Shown piece after piece: positions 35,262 to 48,887 of a stretch of 64,000 nucleotides of DNA (the stretch's first letter is position 1; the number at the start of each line of letters is the position of its first letter). The notes beneath the pieces were generated by a model, which saw only the letters and a program-made list of their open reading frames with translations, had not been told where the DNA came from and searched no databases. Position numbers and translations under genes: made by a program. Source of the DNA: Heterostelium album PN500 (Eukaryota > Evosea > Eumycetozoa > Acytosteliales > Acytosteliaceae); NCBI RefSeq assembly GCF_000004825.1, contig NW_008805089.1, positions 248,001 through 312,000 on the forward strand. The letters are read 5' to 3'.

Positions 35262-35672
35262 TTTTTTTATTTTTATTTAAATTAGATATATAACAAAACA
35301 ACGATTTATAATGTTTTGATGATCATGATGATGCTTTGTTCAATTTTAATTTAAAAAAAACCACAAATTTTTAAAAATAAATCTAAAAGCGAGGGAAATA
35401 GTTGGATCACTGTTAAAAGTAAAAAGTTTTTGCAAAATTGAAAAAAATTCAGAAAAAAAAAATTGGAAAACTAATTTTTTTATTAACTTGGTTTTTTTTT
35501 CGTCACTATTAAGAACAATTTTTTTTTTTTTTAGATAATAAGAAACTTAATAGATATATTATTTTTTTATTTTAATCATTTTATTTCTATTATTTTAAAA
35601 CTATAATTGTTTTTTCTATTAATCAATTTTGTATATATATAATATAATAATATTTTAAAAAGATTTTATAAA
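35262..35672. other. Intergenic between divergent genes, no gene seen
   Basis: AT-rich DNA with several long T and A runs. It should carry the promoters of the membrane-protein gene (minus) and the RNA-binding gene (plus). Confidence 0.5.
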
Positions 35673-36950
35673 ATGAAGATCTTTGTTAAAGGTAAATATC
35701 TAAATATCTAAATATCTAAATAAATACTTTATTTTTATCTTTATCTTTATCTTTAGAAAGAAGAGATAACAAAAACAACTTTAAACGATTTTAGTTTTTT
35801 AATAAAAATAAGATTTAGATTTAGATTTAGATTTATAAATAAAAAAAAAAATATACTAAAATCTTATTTTGTTTTTATTTTTCTTTTTATATTACTACTT
35901 TATTTGATTTGCCCAATCAAAAAATAATAATATATAGGTATTACTGAACGTACAAATAAGAGAGATATTGAAGATTTCTTTAGAAAGTGGGGACCAGTCT
36001 ATGAAGTTTATTCGGGATTCGGAGATTACGCTTTCATCGAAATGAAATACGAACGTGATGCCGTTGAAGTTTTAAAGAATCGAGATGGTGTTATCGATGG
36101 ACACCGTGTAATTTTAGAGCGTGCAAAGGACGATCGTGAACGTCGTGACCGTGATGGATATCGTGGTGGATACGGTGGCGATCGTGGTGACCGTTACGGA
36201 TCGAGAGGTGGTGACGGACCAAGAGGTAGCATGCGTGACTCTGCCTGCTTCAACTGCCACCGTGTCGGACATTTCGCGCGTGACTGTCCACACCGTCCAC
36301 GCAACCCAATGTACGCTGACACCCGCGGAACACTTCTCGATAACAAGGGTGGTCGTTATCACCCATATGAAAGCGATCGTTACAGAGACGAGCGTGGTGG
36401 TGGTGATCGTCGTGATGACCGTGGTCGTGACGATCGTGGTGGACGTGGTGGAGACGACCGTTACTCGGATCGTCGTAGCGACAGATATGACCGTGACGAA
36501 CGTAGTGGACGTGACGACAGATACAGAGATGAGCGTGACGAACGTAGCGGACGTGACGATAGATTCAGAGATGAGCGTGACGACCGTGACAGACGTGGTG
36601 GTGCTGACGATCGTGACAGACGTGGTGGAGACGACCGTGATAGACGTGGTGGTGCTGACGATCGTGACGAGAGAAGCATTAGAGACGATCGTGACGATCG
36701 TGGACATGGACGTGGTGGTCGTGACGACCGTGAAAGACGTGGTGAGGAATCCGATCGTTACAACAGCAGCAACGGTGGTGACCAACAAGAGAGTGGAAGC
36801 TACCACAGCAGCAGCAGAGGTGGTGGTGAAGAAAGACCAAGCGACTACGAAGAGAGAGAAAGATCCAACGGTGCAGGCAATGGTAATCCCGCATCGGGAT
36901 CCCCTAAAGAGGGTGGTAGTCCAAATCGTGACAGAAGTGAGTCGACATAA
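35673..36950 (+). CDS. RRM plus zinc-knuckle RNA-binding protein, SR-like
   Basis: Probable splicing or mRNA-processing factor related to SRSF7-type proteins. Exons 35673-35691 and 35938-36950 give 343 residues. The RRM covers about 1-70: MKIFVKGITERTNKRDIEDF holds RNP2, GDYAFIEMKYERDAVEVL holds RNP1. A CCHC knuckle CFNCHRVGHFARDC lies near 110. From about 150 the protein is an Arg/Asp/Gly repeat (DDRDRRGG units) with an RD/RG-rich rather than RS-rich tail. The first exon has only six complete codons, and its donor is supported by restoring KGITERT, the start of RNP2. The repeat region is markedly GC-rich for this genome. Long open frames on the other strand there are shadows of the repeat. 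Confidence 0.88.
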
Positions 36951-37849
36951 TAATACTATTTCTAATCTATTTCCTTTCTTCTCTCTCTCTATTTCTCAAT
37001 TTATTCTACTTTATATATTATTATTTAAATAGATTGACTAACTAACTAATAATAATAATAAACAACTCCCTAATTATAAATAGATTAAATAGTAAAATAG
37101 TCCGACAATGTAAGCGAGAGGAAGAGCCACCTAACCATTGGCAGAACCAAAGTGTATAGCGAAGGAGAAGAAGCAGAGAGAGAAATAGAGATACACATAA
37201 TTTCAAACTTTAATTAATGTTAATAATATTACAATTTATCACCAAAAGCAAAGCAAACTGGCGCTCAATCAACAATCTTTATTTTGGCATCGATTGGTGT
37301 TAGCAGCTAACCCTATTATTATTTTATTGTTTTAAAAAACTATGAGAATCATCACATCGCCATAACCATACACAAGACAGACTCTGGAACAGAACCACCA
37401 ACCATACATAGCAAGATCAAATATTTGAAAAATGAAAATAGTTAGTTCGTTCGTTAGTTAGTTATCTGGTTACCACATGGACATTTAAATAGCATGGTTG
37501 GTGCAAGAAAGAATGGATCTCTGGTAACTTATATTGGTTGGTATTTGGTAATAATATTGGTAGTTGGTATTGGTATTGGTTTTAGTAGTGGTAGTATTTG
37601 GTAGTTGGTATTTGGTATTGAAAAAGTTACTATTCATGTAGTTTGAGTGAAGTGAGTTGCATTTGGTTAACTAGTTTGGTTAGATAGTTTTTGGTGAATT
37701 CCATATGGAAATGAAATGAGTGGAATTCCCATGAGCAAGTAATAGAATAGTTATTATAAAAAAAAAAAAAAAAAAAGAAAAAGTTGAAAGGTTTTTTTTT
37801 TTTTTTTTTTTTTATTTTATGTTGGTTGGATATCGTTGATAGATGCTTT
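36951..37849. other. Intergenic between convergent genes, no gene seen
   Basis: About 900 bp. It contains TTGGTATTGG-type simple repeats (37530-37620) and two T/A runs near 37757-37813. No coding-like frame was found. Confidence 0.5.
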
Positions 37850-40735
37850 TTACAGCTTTTGCAGATTTGATTGTTCTTGGTATTTGGCGTAGAATGCAAT
37901 CATCTCATCGGTGATACCTTTCTTTACTTGGTGTATGGCGGATTCAAAGTGTCTCATCGATACAAACTCGGCATGTATATTCTCTTTCATGGCACAGATA
38001 GAAGCTTCTCTACAGATCGATGCAACCTCGGCACCACTATAACCATCAGTCTTGATTCACAAACAGATAGATAGATAGACAGACAGACAGATAGATAAAA
38101 AGTGTAAGTATGATTATTATTATTATTCATATTTTTCCAATTAGAAATAATAAATATTATTATTACCGTTTTGTTTTTACACATACAATTTCTGCAAGTT
38201 TGTTTATATCTATATCATCGGTATGAGGAACCTTTTTCATATGAATATTAAAAATTTCTTTTCTTGATGGTAAATCTGGTAGTGAAATATAAAGTATTCT
38301 ATCAATTCTACCTGCTCTTAAAATAGCTTGATCCTTAAATTAATTATAATAAATAAAATAAAATATTTTGTTAAGTTTGTTAATAAGAGAACTTGAATTG
38401 AAAGTATAAAAGATGTTAAACATTGTTCTCTTACAATGATATCAGGTCTGTTGGTTGCTGCTATAATGGTTACGTTTGTGAGTGGTTGTATACCATCCAT
38501 TTCGGTGAGTAGCTGACTGACCACACGCTCTACAGCACCGCTGCCTTCACCGCTACGTTTAACGGCGAGACCGTCCATCTCGTCAAAGAATAGCACAGAG
38601 GGTGCGTTGCTTCTAGCTTTCTTAAAGATGTCGCGAACCGCTCGTTCAGACTCACCGACCCACTTACTTAGTAGCTCAGGTCCTTTTACAGCGATGAAAT
38701 TCAAGCCGGATTCGGTTGCCAGTGCTTTGGCCATCAGTGTCTTTGAGCAACCAGGTGGACCGTACAACAATATACCTTTGGGTGGTGTAATACCCATTCG
38801 AATGAATGCTTCGGGGTGCTTCAACGGCCATTCAACTGCTTCCTTCAGTTTATCTTTGATGTGATGTTGTCCACCTATATCCGACCAATAAACCTTTGGT
38901 ATCTCAACAACCACCTCTCTCATTGAACTTGGTTTAACCTCTGTCATAGCCAATAGCATATCTTCATATTTTAGCTTTATTTCATTGAACGATGATGTTT
39001 GTTGTTGTTGTTGTTGTTGTTGATGTAATAATTGACCTGTGGATGCTACTCTATGAAAACATTTCAACGCTGCTTCTTTACATAATGCTTCCAAGTCGGC
39101 ACCTACAAAACCATGTGTTCTCGATGCTATCTCTGTTAGTTCCGATGCTGTCAAATCATTTGGTATCTTGTTCATAAAGATCTTTAATATCTCTTCACGA
39201 CTCTCTGGATTTGGAATACCGATCTCTATCTCTCTATCGAAACGACCTGGTCTTCTAAGCGCAGAATCCAACGAATCAGGTCGATTCGTACATCCAATAA
39301 CAATGATCTTACTACCGCTATCGATACCATCCATCAAAGTCAACATACTTCCAACAACTCTTTTTTCAATTTCAGTTGAATTCTAAAAATAAAAAGTATT
39401 ATAATATATAAGAAAATAAGTTTGTTTAGTTAGTCTATCTATTCAATTAAAAGTCAAATATATATATAAACATTTATAATACTTTACATCATCTCTCTTT
39501 GGACATAGAGCATCTAGTTCATCGATGAATATGATTGAAGGTGATTTAAGTGAAGCATCTTTGAATATCGATTGTAATGTCTTTTCAGTCTGACCGTAGT
39601 ACTTATCAAGGATATCGGCACCATTGATTGTGAATAATGTAGAGTTGATCTCTTTCGATACGATTCTAGCTAGTAATGTCTTTCCTGTACCGGGTGGTCC
39701 ATACAACAGAATACCACGAGGTGGTTTCACACCAAACTCTGCCAAGATATCACTCTTAAAGAATGATAACTCTATCATCTCTTTTACTTGATCTACTTGC
39801 TTCTTTAAGCCACCAATTGAATGATATCCTATTTCATTACTACTACCACTACTTTTTAAATTATTACTATTGCTATTACTACTACTATTATTATTATTAT
39901 TATCTATTATTAAATTAAATATTGTATTATCTGTTATTTTAAATATTGGTTTTATTATTTGTTGTTGTTCTTTTTCATTTATATTAAGTTTACTAATTGA
40001 TGTTGATATGTCATCATCACTGTTATTACTATTGTTATTGTTATTAAATGATAATATATTAAACTTTGTATTTCTACCATTGATTGTTACGTTGAATTTG
40101 TTATTGATATTAAAGTATGATCCTGTTTGTTGTGAAGCTATCATTGGTGATAACATTCCAAGTTGATTCAACTGTTGTGAATAGCTAAGTGATGACTCTG
40201 TTAGACATTCTACATTAACGACATTTGCATCTAGATATGCATATATATTTGAATTCGATGATAAACTACTACTACTACTACTGTTTGTTGGTAATGATAA
40301 ATAAGGTGTCTTATAAAGATAAATAAATGATCCAATAGATGTATTACAATTCTCTCTTTGTATACTATCGATCTGTATATCTAGATTATTAATATTCGAA
40401 TGTTGTTAATAATAAAAGGGTTAAGAAGATGAGAGAAAGAGAATGATTATTAAAAAAAAAAACATACGATTTATTGGTACTTTCTTTGATGGCCATGCAA
40501 TTGCTATTGTAGTTAAATGATGATCTTTACTATTATGATTGTTAATTAAATATATTATATCACCTATTGTTATATTATGTTGTTGCATTGTTTTAACACT
40601 TAGATAGGCAACAGCTTTTCTAGATGATTGATTCTTTGCAACTTGTAATGCACCTACATCATCAACCATCAACTTTATTCCACTGTTGTTGACATTTACA
40701 ATATCAACGGAAGATGTTGAAGAAGAATTACTCAT
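37850..40735 (-). CDS. AFG2/SPATA5 (Drg1) type double AAA ATPase
   Basis: A Cdc48-like hexameric ATPase. In yeast Drg1/Afg2 releases shuttling factors such as Rlp24 from cytoplasmic pre-60S particles. Five exons (40468-40735, 39488-40380, 38435-39382, 38187-38333, 37850-38050) give 818 residues. Residues 20-90 start a double-psi-barrel N-domain ([19 protein letters not shown]). D1 has Walker A GPPGTGKT at 317-324 and Walker [12 protein letters not shown]2 has Walker A GPPGCSKT at 595-602 and Walker [10 protein letters not shown]. The Cys-Ser in the second P-loop is typical of the AFG2/SPATA5 branch and separates it from CDC48. Arg fingers are present in both ([20 protein letters not shown]). 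Asn/Ser tracts interrupt the N-to-D1 linker, and a Gln run sits between D1 and D2. Confidence 0.93.
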
Positions 40736-41638
40736 TTTCTTTTGATCAACATAACAATATGTTCACATAAATGAATCGATTCAAGATGTTGCAAAGGAAA
40801 TAAAAAAAAACGAAACGAAACCAAACTCTGAATTATGCAATTTTGGTAAATGTATTTTTATTGTTTATAATCTACAAGAAGATGATATGTCAATCACACC
40901 ACATATGATTTTAAAATTGGCAAAATTAACTTTGGAAGATGGTAGGAGTTCTTGAGGCACAAAGGCATTGTCTCGGATAGATAAAGGAATAAATAGGAAA
41001 TAATAGTAGTCAGCATGTAAGATCTTCGAAGAATGGCGATCTGATGGTAATCTTCCACTCAGTCGAGATACTAAAGATCTGTGCACTCTTTATCGGGATA
41101 AATATCACGAACATTAGTCAATGGAAAAGGTACATTCCTGGTTTGAAGATTGTTAATTCAAAATCGAAGTGTTGTTAGCATATGTACTACGATCTTGGTC
41201 TTCTGTTTTCCATCCAAAGGGGTATGATGGCAGAGGAGATCGGTAGTTTGGACTGTGCTAGACTAGATTGTAAAAGATCGGTTGGTAATGGGTCTTAACG
41301 GGAATTAGTAGGAGTGATCTCTGGGAATAGGGTGGTGACTGGTTCATCTTCATTGGCAGAATCTTTATTATTGTTGTTGTATTCATAATTTATATAATTT
41401 TCAATTGAATTTATACTATATCAACCCTAGTCTTTTGCCATCACACAAATAAGAAGATAGTTTGAATCAAAATTACTAAATATTTTTTTTCCAGATATGG
41501 AAAGAATAAATATAATAAACTAAGCTCAATTTAAATTCAAAAGATACTATTAAGAATAAAAAAAATGAAGAATGAAAATTATATTATAATATATTATCTT
41601 TATATATCTTTGACTAATTATTACATTATCACTGATCA
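40736..41638. other. Intergenic with a possible gene relic
   Basis: Between about 40790 and 41345 the base composition is richer than usual for intergenic DNA and short protein-like frames appear. On the plus strand one runs LCNFGKCIFIVYNLQEDD, SITPHMILKLAKLTLEDG, then after stops FEEWRSDGNLPLSRDTKDLC. On the minus strand a 73-codon frame spans 40865-41086. No intact gene can be built. It is either a decayed gene or a 5' untranslated region. Confidence 0.4.
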
Positions 41639-42738
41639 TTACACAGTTCTAGTGGTATAAGGTGAATGAAAGTCATCATCTGATATCTTTCTTGAATTTG
41701 AAACTTCTGATTGGGTATCTGAAATAGTGCTGATGGTACGTTCCAGTAATTTCTGTTGCCTCGTTATTTTGGCTTTGGTATCTATATAAACCAGATAAAG
41801 AATTTCTAAACTTATTAAACAATCGATTACATTGTCAACCGAGGTAACCGCTATCATCTGACCGTTCGTAATGATTGGAATTATAAATGATACCAAGAAA
41901 ATATTAATACCATTTGCCAAAAAACTTAAACCTAAAACCAAAGCACATGAATAAAACTATAGGGAAATATTAAAAATATCAAAAAATTAATAAAATATAT
42001 ATTTTTTTAAAAATAGTTATTTATGTTTTTTACATACTTGGAAAGAATTATTATGTTGTCTACCAACTAGGAAACCATATATCAAAAAAGCAGCAGAGAA
42101 TGAAACACTCATTACAATTGAGTACATTCTTGTAAAAAATCTAGTTGATTGATAAAACATTCTATTTGACTTGTATCCCTCTGAAATTCCAACAAGGACC
42201 AACATCAGTAAATGAATACTGATTATTGTAAAATAAATTGGAATAACCAATTTTGAACCAAATCCATTTTTCTTTTTAACAACTTCTGGATCATGATATG
42301 TTGATATCCTATAATTATTAAAATAAATTGTTAAAATTAATGATCAAATTAAAAAGATAATTATAATTTCTTACCAAAATAATACTACTAATAAAAAAGA
42401 CGATAATAATGTAAAAGTTGGAAAATTCCGTAGAATACTTAAAATAATATCAACTTGGTATGAAGTTGATTCTACAAATGTTAATCCCGAGTTTAAAACT
42501 TTTACTAAATAATATTATTACATTTTAATAAAATTAGAAATTTAACATTCCTTTTTTAATTTATCGAGAATAGATAGGAATATTTACCAAAAGACCCTAA
42601 AAATATTAAAAATCCGGTGGTAACAGGTAGTTTCCACCCATCGACCCAATAACATTTTATACAATTAAAGGTCGCTATGCATATCACCAGTAGCCATACC
42701 ACTCCCCAAAATATATCTATGGAGTGGGAGCCATCCAT
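41639..42738 (-). CDS. THH1/TOM1/TOM3-domain seven-helix membrane protein
   Basis: Four exons (42588-42738, 42375-42504, 42038-42308, 41639-41956) give 289 residues with about seven hydrophobic segments. Family features are FPTFTLLSSFLLVVLFW in the third helix region and FFTRMYSIVMSVSFSAAFLIYGFLV in the fifth, matching the plant TOM1/TOM3 pattern (LPGLLFFSTFTLLVLFW; a glycine-rich LLYGG). Plant members sit on vacuolar membranes and can bind Arl8-type GTPases. Related animal proteins are GPR137-like. The C-terminal 60 residues are cytosolic and Ser/Thr-rich. The first ATG places only a short lumenal N-terminus before helix one. Confidence 0.78.
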
Positions 42739-45700
42739 TTGAGCATAAGAATAGATCTCTATTTTTGGAATTCTAAAGGTCAGTAGTTGTTAAAACTATT
42801 TCCTTTAGACAAAAAATGAATTTTAATTTATTTTTTTTTGATAATATGGATTGTTTTTTTTAAAAAATAAGAATTATTTATTTTTATAATTATTTAATTC
42901 GATAAAAGGTGAATTATTTATTTTTCTTATATATCATATTAATATTTCTATTATTCTGAGTTAAATTATTATTTACAAAATAAATAAATAAAATAAATAT
43001 GATATTATACAATTTTTTGGTTATTTTCTAAAAAAATGAACAATGAATCATTTAATTTTTAAAGTTATATTTGTTATAATTATTATATATAAGGCTGGAT
43101 TGTTATTGGTCTTATTTGTCCAACGAAGTTATTTGAGTAGACAACAAACAACTACAACTGTATCTAAAAATATTATTTAAAAAAGAATTTTTTCTTTAAA
43201 ATAAAACAGTTTAAAAAATTGATTAAAACTGATTGTTTATAATAATTATTGATTGGAATATCAATCTATGATGATGTATTATTATTATTTCTTTTCTTTT
43301 TAAAAATAAACTATTGAGGATAGAGATATATAGATTGAGTGATTTTATAGATTGATGGAACTGGTACTGTTCTAACTATTTGAGAGTTAAAACTTGTTTA
43401 GTTGTTATATTTGGAAAAAAACACAACAAAAAAATTAAATTAATGGTAGATATTATTGTTTTTTTTTTGTTTTGACCTGAAAGATTATTTTGGTTAAAAA
43501 CTATTTATATCGAAAAAGGGTTGGTTTATCTCTATCTTGAATCAATAAATGAATTTATATGTGTATAACAGAAAACAATTATAAAAAATTAAACTTTTAA
43601 ATGTTATCAGCAAAAAAATGATTGATATCGTCAATATTCGACATATTGTGTATACAGGTGAGTGATATTTAAATATAATGTGTTTGTTGTTGATTTACTT
43701 TCAGTAGTCACTTTATAAATATTTATATGAACATTGTTAACTTACCCAAATTGATATTATTATATAATTATTCTTATATTTTCTTGATATGTTTAATATT
43801 GTAGAGTGTAAAAGCTCCACCTCAGGATGTAATCGTTTATTTTTTTTTTAATAGATGATGTTATCAGTAGTTTAAAAAAAAACAATATCACTTTATTTAT
43901 CCAATAATCTATATTGTTTTTTTAAATCTATATCAACGACCACTTTCACCCAACTCTGTGTATCTGTATTTTTCTCTTTTTTTTGTATTTTAAAAAAAAG
44001 ATGATGATGATGATAATGATGATGTTTTTTGAAGATGGTATTGTTATTGTTGTTACTACTGATAGAATTTAATATGGATGTTTGGATATCCTGTTATTCT
44101 TTTTATTAATAATATTGGTATATATGATGGTTTAAACATATTAAAATATTATGCATATAGAAAATAAAATGTATTATTATTATTAATACTATTGTTATTA
44201 ATTTTAATAGTTGATGGGGTTGGTTGAGTGTTATTCTCTTTATTAATACTGCTTTCAAATTTGTAGATGAATGAGAAAAAGATTTAAAAAAATTAACAAT
44301 ATCAGAGGAGGAATATTGTTATTGAAGAAAGATATAATTGATTTTTTTAATAATATATATTTGATGGTTGGAACAACAATTGTTTACTTTAACATCTTTG
44401 CTCAGTGAAAGCATATAATATAGGTATTTTTTTTCAAAAAACATATATTTAGTTTTGAATTTTTGATACTTGTTTTTTTAGTGAGTATATAGTGGTACTG
44501 TTGTGTGTGATGTTGGTATTTAATGATGATAATGATTTTAATGAGTGGTCTTAAGTGTTCTTTGATCTACTAAATTTGATATCTAATTTTTTTTTCAATA
44601 ATAGTGTTGGTCATACCTGTATGAAATAGTTATAATACCAACTGTAACTATTGTAATTATTTATTAGAGGATTCTTTTTTTTTGAAAAAGATACTTGATA
44701 TATATATATAGAATGTTTTAAATTAATGGATTAATTGATTGCTCCAATAATTGACTAAAATTAGAATAAAAAGAATTGAAATACAAATTTTTTAATTTAT
44801 TTTTGTTAAATCACTATTCTGTCAAGAGAATAAATCATATTTGGAATGAGAAGCTAACCAAACATATCAGTGCCGATTTAAATTAGAAAAGTTATTCTTT
44901 TTATTTAATGGAAAAATACCAAATATATTATTATCATCAACAATAGAGATATCAAGTTTTAGCACACATTAAAACAACTATATAAACACGCCATCAAAAT
45001 TAAACCCCTACACACACAAAACAAAAACTCAGCTAATTTAAATAAATTACAATGCATTTTTTAAACTTAATTGAGTAAGAAGTATGGTATGTGATTATGA
45101 ACGACCATGTTATTGTTCTAGTTGTTGTTGTTTTTGAATAATTGATTGTTGATATAACCACAAATAAATCAATAACCAACTAACACCCTCATAAAATGCC
45201 TAAATCGTATATTCTAGTGATCATTTATATTTGTTAGAATTGGTGTGATAATAACCTTAAAAATAAAAAAATAATTAAATAAAAATAAAAATAAATAAAA
45301 TCAATTATATAAAACAACTCAAAAACCACTAAACACACATATAATTTTAAATTAGGAAAACCATTTTAAAAAAATCAAATCACAGTTGAGTGTGTGAGAT
45401 GGTTGCTGTTGATATAGAGCATAGAAGGAATGAATGAATGAATGAATGAAGGAACGAATGAATAGATAATGTCCTTTGGTAAATGGGGGTTCAAAACATC
45501 ACACCAAGATAATTAAGTTTTACAACTTACTATTTAGACCAAATACAGCTGTTTTTCACAACAACCATAACAAATATATACACACCAATCATATTTGATT
45601 GTTAAACATCTCGATACCAAACTATCCCAACTGTTTTAACAAACCATCATTCACCTATTAAATATTGAGTTGTCCAAGTTAATACCTATGATTAACCAAT

Positions 45701-46008
45701 CATATCAGAGAGAAAGAAAGAGTACATAATATAAACCAATCAATTTTAACATTCATACTTTTAGCAATATTCATGAGTTATCACAATAACTTACAAATGT
45801 TCTATGGTTTAAAATTAGAAAACGAAAACAATATAATCAGTTGTTCTTCTTTTACTTTAACTTTACTACTGTTACTATTTATAATCTGTTAATCAAAGAT
45901 TTTTGAACAGATATCTTCTTTATCAATAGTATTAAATCATTCTATATATTTTAATTTATATTGGTAAGGCAACGAATTATTTTGAACTATTATTGCTATG
46001 GTTGTTAT
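42739..46008. other. Long gene-free region
   Basis: 3.3 kb between the start of the TOM1-like gene and the stop of the fucosyltransferase gene, both minus strand. Very AT-rich, with simple repeats (GATGAT near 44000, GAAT repeat near 45431-45450, TA runs near 44695) and AC-rich segments at 44965-45030. The only spliced-looking frame (ATG at 43619, donor GGTGAGT at 43659, acceptor near 43805) would encode fewer than 30 residues and is not convincing. Confidence 0.5.
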
Positions 46009-48054
46009 TTAACAACAACCTAGATTAAGTTTTTTATGTGTTGAATTGATTATCGATACATTGGATATAGCTAATGCAGATCTATACTTTGAATAATCAG
46101 AAACTACAACATCGTTGAATGTCATATAGGCTTCTAGACCCACTTCATCTCCTCTAAACTTTTTAAACATTGATTTCCTAATTGTTTCAGCGCTCAGTGC
46201 TGTATTCCACACTATAAAATCATCAACCTTTCCTTCAAATGAATCTAGATTTATGTTGATCAGCCAATTAATATTTTGATAATATTTATGTATTTATAAT
46301 CATAACATACCTTTACATCCAAATTTAAAGTTTGATACTTCTGAGGTTACGGATGATGATGAGAATAATGATACATCCTCCAAACCATTGACATAGAGTC
46401 TGATTGTTTCGGTTCTTGCAGTCTCGTTAGTAATGGAAACAGCGATATGTCTCCACTCACCAAATGGAATAGGTTTCTCACCAGTCACACAATTATCACC
46501 GTTGCAATAATATAAATAAAACTGTTTCCAAACTCTTGAAATACCAATACTAATGGAATCAACTGAAAATAATCTAATAATTAAAAAGATAATTTCAATA
46601 TTAATTATCGATTAAATTGGTTAAATAATATTTATAGTTATACTTACATTTTTGAAGATGATCCACTTTCTGGGTAGATCCAAGACATAAATGTAAATTG
46701 ACCGGCGATTGGTTTGTGAGATGAAGCGTTTCTGTTGACTTCGATACAAGAGTTGTGAGTGAACTGTGCAATTCTAATATTCTTTTTGACCTCGGCTGGT
46801 TCACCAAAGTGGATTCTATGACCGGGGTTCTCTTTCGATTTAACTTCATCGTAGATCTTGTGAATGTGTGTACACAGGTTACATTCACCACTGTAGAATA
46901 CACATCGGTCGTACTTCTCCTTGAATGCCGCTGGATAAGGTTTATTCTTCCACTCGAAATACTTGTTATACTCCTCTTCATTCTCTGACAAATACAACAA
47001 ATACTTGACCAAATCCGCAGGTGACTTGAAGTCACTCGTCTTTATAATACTCTTCTCCGGTACATATTCATCGATATTATCTGCACCCATATAAATTGGT
47101 ATACTTCCACTCCTATAAAATAATAATATCAAATTTGTTAACAACTTTACTATCTATCTACTAACTAAATAATAATAATAATAATAATAATATAAACTGT
47201 ACTTACATTAATAATGAATAAACTTTTTCAGTAACATAATCCGTAATATTATTGTTTTCAAATGAAAGAGAGAAGAGATAACGACCTAATACTTTCTCTT
47301 TGATTTTCATTGATTCACCCAAGTCTGCGAATACAGCTTTCTGATCCTCTTTGTCTAGATCTTTGGTGTGTAGACACTCACCGAGTCCGTCAACCACCAT
47401 CAACTGCATCATGTTCTTGATGTACTGGGTACGGTAGATTGCACCACCACCGACACAGTTACTCGACATGAATCCAACGCCTTTGATCTTCTCTTTGAAC
47501 GGCTTTACCGGGGCGTTCTTAAAGTTGTCGATCGATCCGTGATCCATCTGTCCCCAGCTACAGGTGAACGTAATATAGACTTGCGACGTCTGTCTGAATG
47601 TCATGTTGACATCGATGTTACTGAGATAGCCCGGTTCGAATTGCAGCGGGAAGTAGTGTTCGTGTTCGAAACCGAAATTCACATAGTACTGATCGACTTG
47701 CTTCTGAGGAAAGTCTGGCAGATCCTTCAGGTATGCATAGCCAAACTGGCCGAGTGGTTGTGCTTCAAAGACAACGGCATCGGCTTCGTCCTGTTTCGCC
47801 TTGTCACCCGAGAACTCGCATTGCTTTGGACACGATGGTTTCGTATAGGTTTGACCGAGATAGTTTGGCGTCTTGTAGGGATTCGTTCCCATACCAGTCC
47901 ACGATGGACCAGCCCAAAACAATATCTTTCTAGTTTCATCTGCATTACAAACTCCACCACCAATAAATAATATATAAAATAAAACCAAAAATATATACAA
48001 ATTACTTTTACTCCATTTATTATTACTTTTACTATTACTCTTAAATATTGACAT
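46009..48054 (-). CDS. GT10 alpha-1,3-fucosyltransferase with C-terminal laminin-G-like domain
   Basis: Four exons (47207-48054, 46648-47112, 46311-46573, 46009-46244) give 603 residues. Residues 13-36 form a signal anchor (NLYIFLVLFYILFIGGG), putting the rest in the Golgi lumen or outside. The GT10 domain ends with its strongest block: GRYLFSLSFENNNITDYVTE, KVYSLLMSGSIPIYMGADN, DEYVPEKSII, the donor GDP-fucose site. A Cys-rich bridge (CVFYSGECNLCTH) follows. Residues about 430-580 form a concanavalin/laminin-G-like sandwich: AGQFTFMSWIYPESGSS, PFGEWRHIAVSI, IRLYVNGLEDVSLF and FEGKVDDFIVWNTALS. The expected activity is transfer of fucose to GlcNAc in glycans, with the added lectin-like domain perhaps binding substrate. 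Confidence 0.87.
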
Positions 48055-48887
48055 TATTATTATTATTATTAATATTATTATTAATTACTTTAGTATTTAT
48101 CAATCTTTCTATCTATCTTCTCTATAAAACTACAATATTGACATAATTTAAAATCAATCTCAATCTAATATAATATATTTTAGACAAAATTTCTGTTTTA
48201 AAAGATGTTATCTCTTTCTTTCTTCTCTACTTCTATTAGTTTAAAATAAATATCTAATAATAATGTTTAAGTTATTATTATGTTATTTTTTTGTATTATA
48301 ATATGAATATTGGTATAATTAACTGTTTTTACTCAAAACAATTATTTTACTCTTTCTTTTTGTTGTTGTCTGACTACTCTATCTGTTTAAGTAAAAGAAG
48401 TAGTGTGAAGTATAATATGTGGGTAATGTGAAGAAAAATGTAAACTTTGAATAAATTATAACAATAAAAATATTATAAAGATTGTGTGGGTTAATTAAAA
48501 AAAATCTACTTTTTTCTATTTATGTATTTATTAAAATTTAAGTGTGGTGTGAGGTCAGTGTGAAAACGAAAGATAGAGATAGTTGTTGTGCGCATGTGGT
48601 TTTTTTTTGAGAAGTTAAATTGATATTAATATTTTTAAAAATCAATTTTATTTGAATTTGCAAAGTTTATTAACAACAAAAATAATAATAATCTTATAAG
48701 AATGATTTTGATTGATTGATTGTTTAAATAATTAATTTATTAATTGATGTGTTTTGTTGTTTGTTGGAAATTCTTGATATTTTTATAATTATATAAAGAA
48801 ATTATGAACAAACAACAAACAACATCGTCATTCATCAACCAATTAATAATAATTTATTATCTATTGATATTTCTTTATATAAATTAT
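48055..48887. other. Intergenic, no gene seen
   Basis: AT-rich DNA between two minus-strand genes. No coding-like frame. A GTGTG-rich segment lies near 48540-48600. Confidence 0.5.

Noticed and set aside
36114-37032. Long open frames on both strands over the RNA-binding gene (for example 230 codons on minus)
   Set aside because: They are shadows of the Arg/Asp/Gly repeat of the RRM protein; their translations are Thr/Val repeats with no start context.
38052-38100. GATA/GACA tetranucleotide run
   Set aside because: An ordinary microsatellite inside an intron of the AAA ATPase gene.
43619-43850. Possible tiny spliced gene (ATG, GGTGAGT donor, GTAG acceptor)
   Set aside because: It would encode under 30 residues with a poly-Phe end; there is no sign of conservation or of a functional motif.
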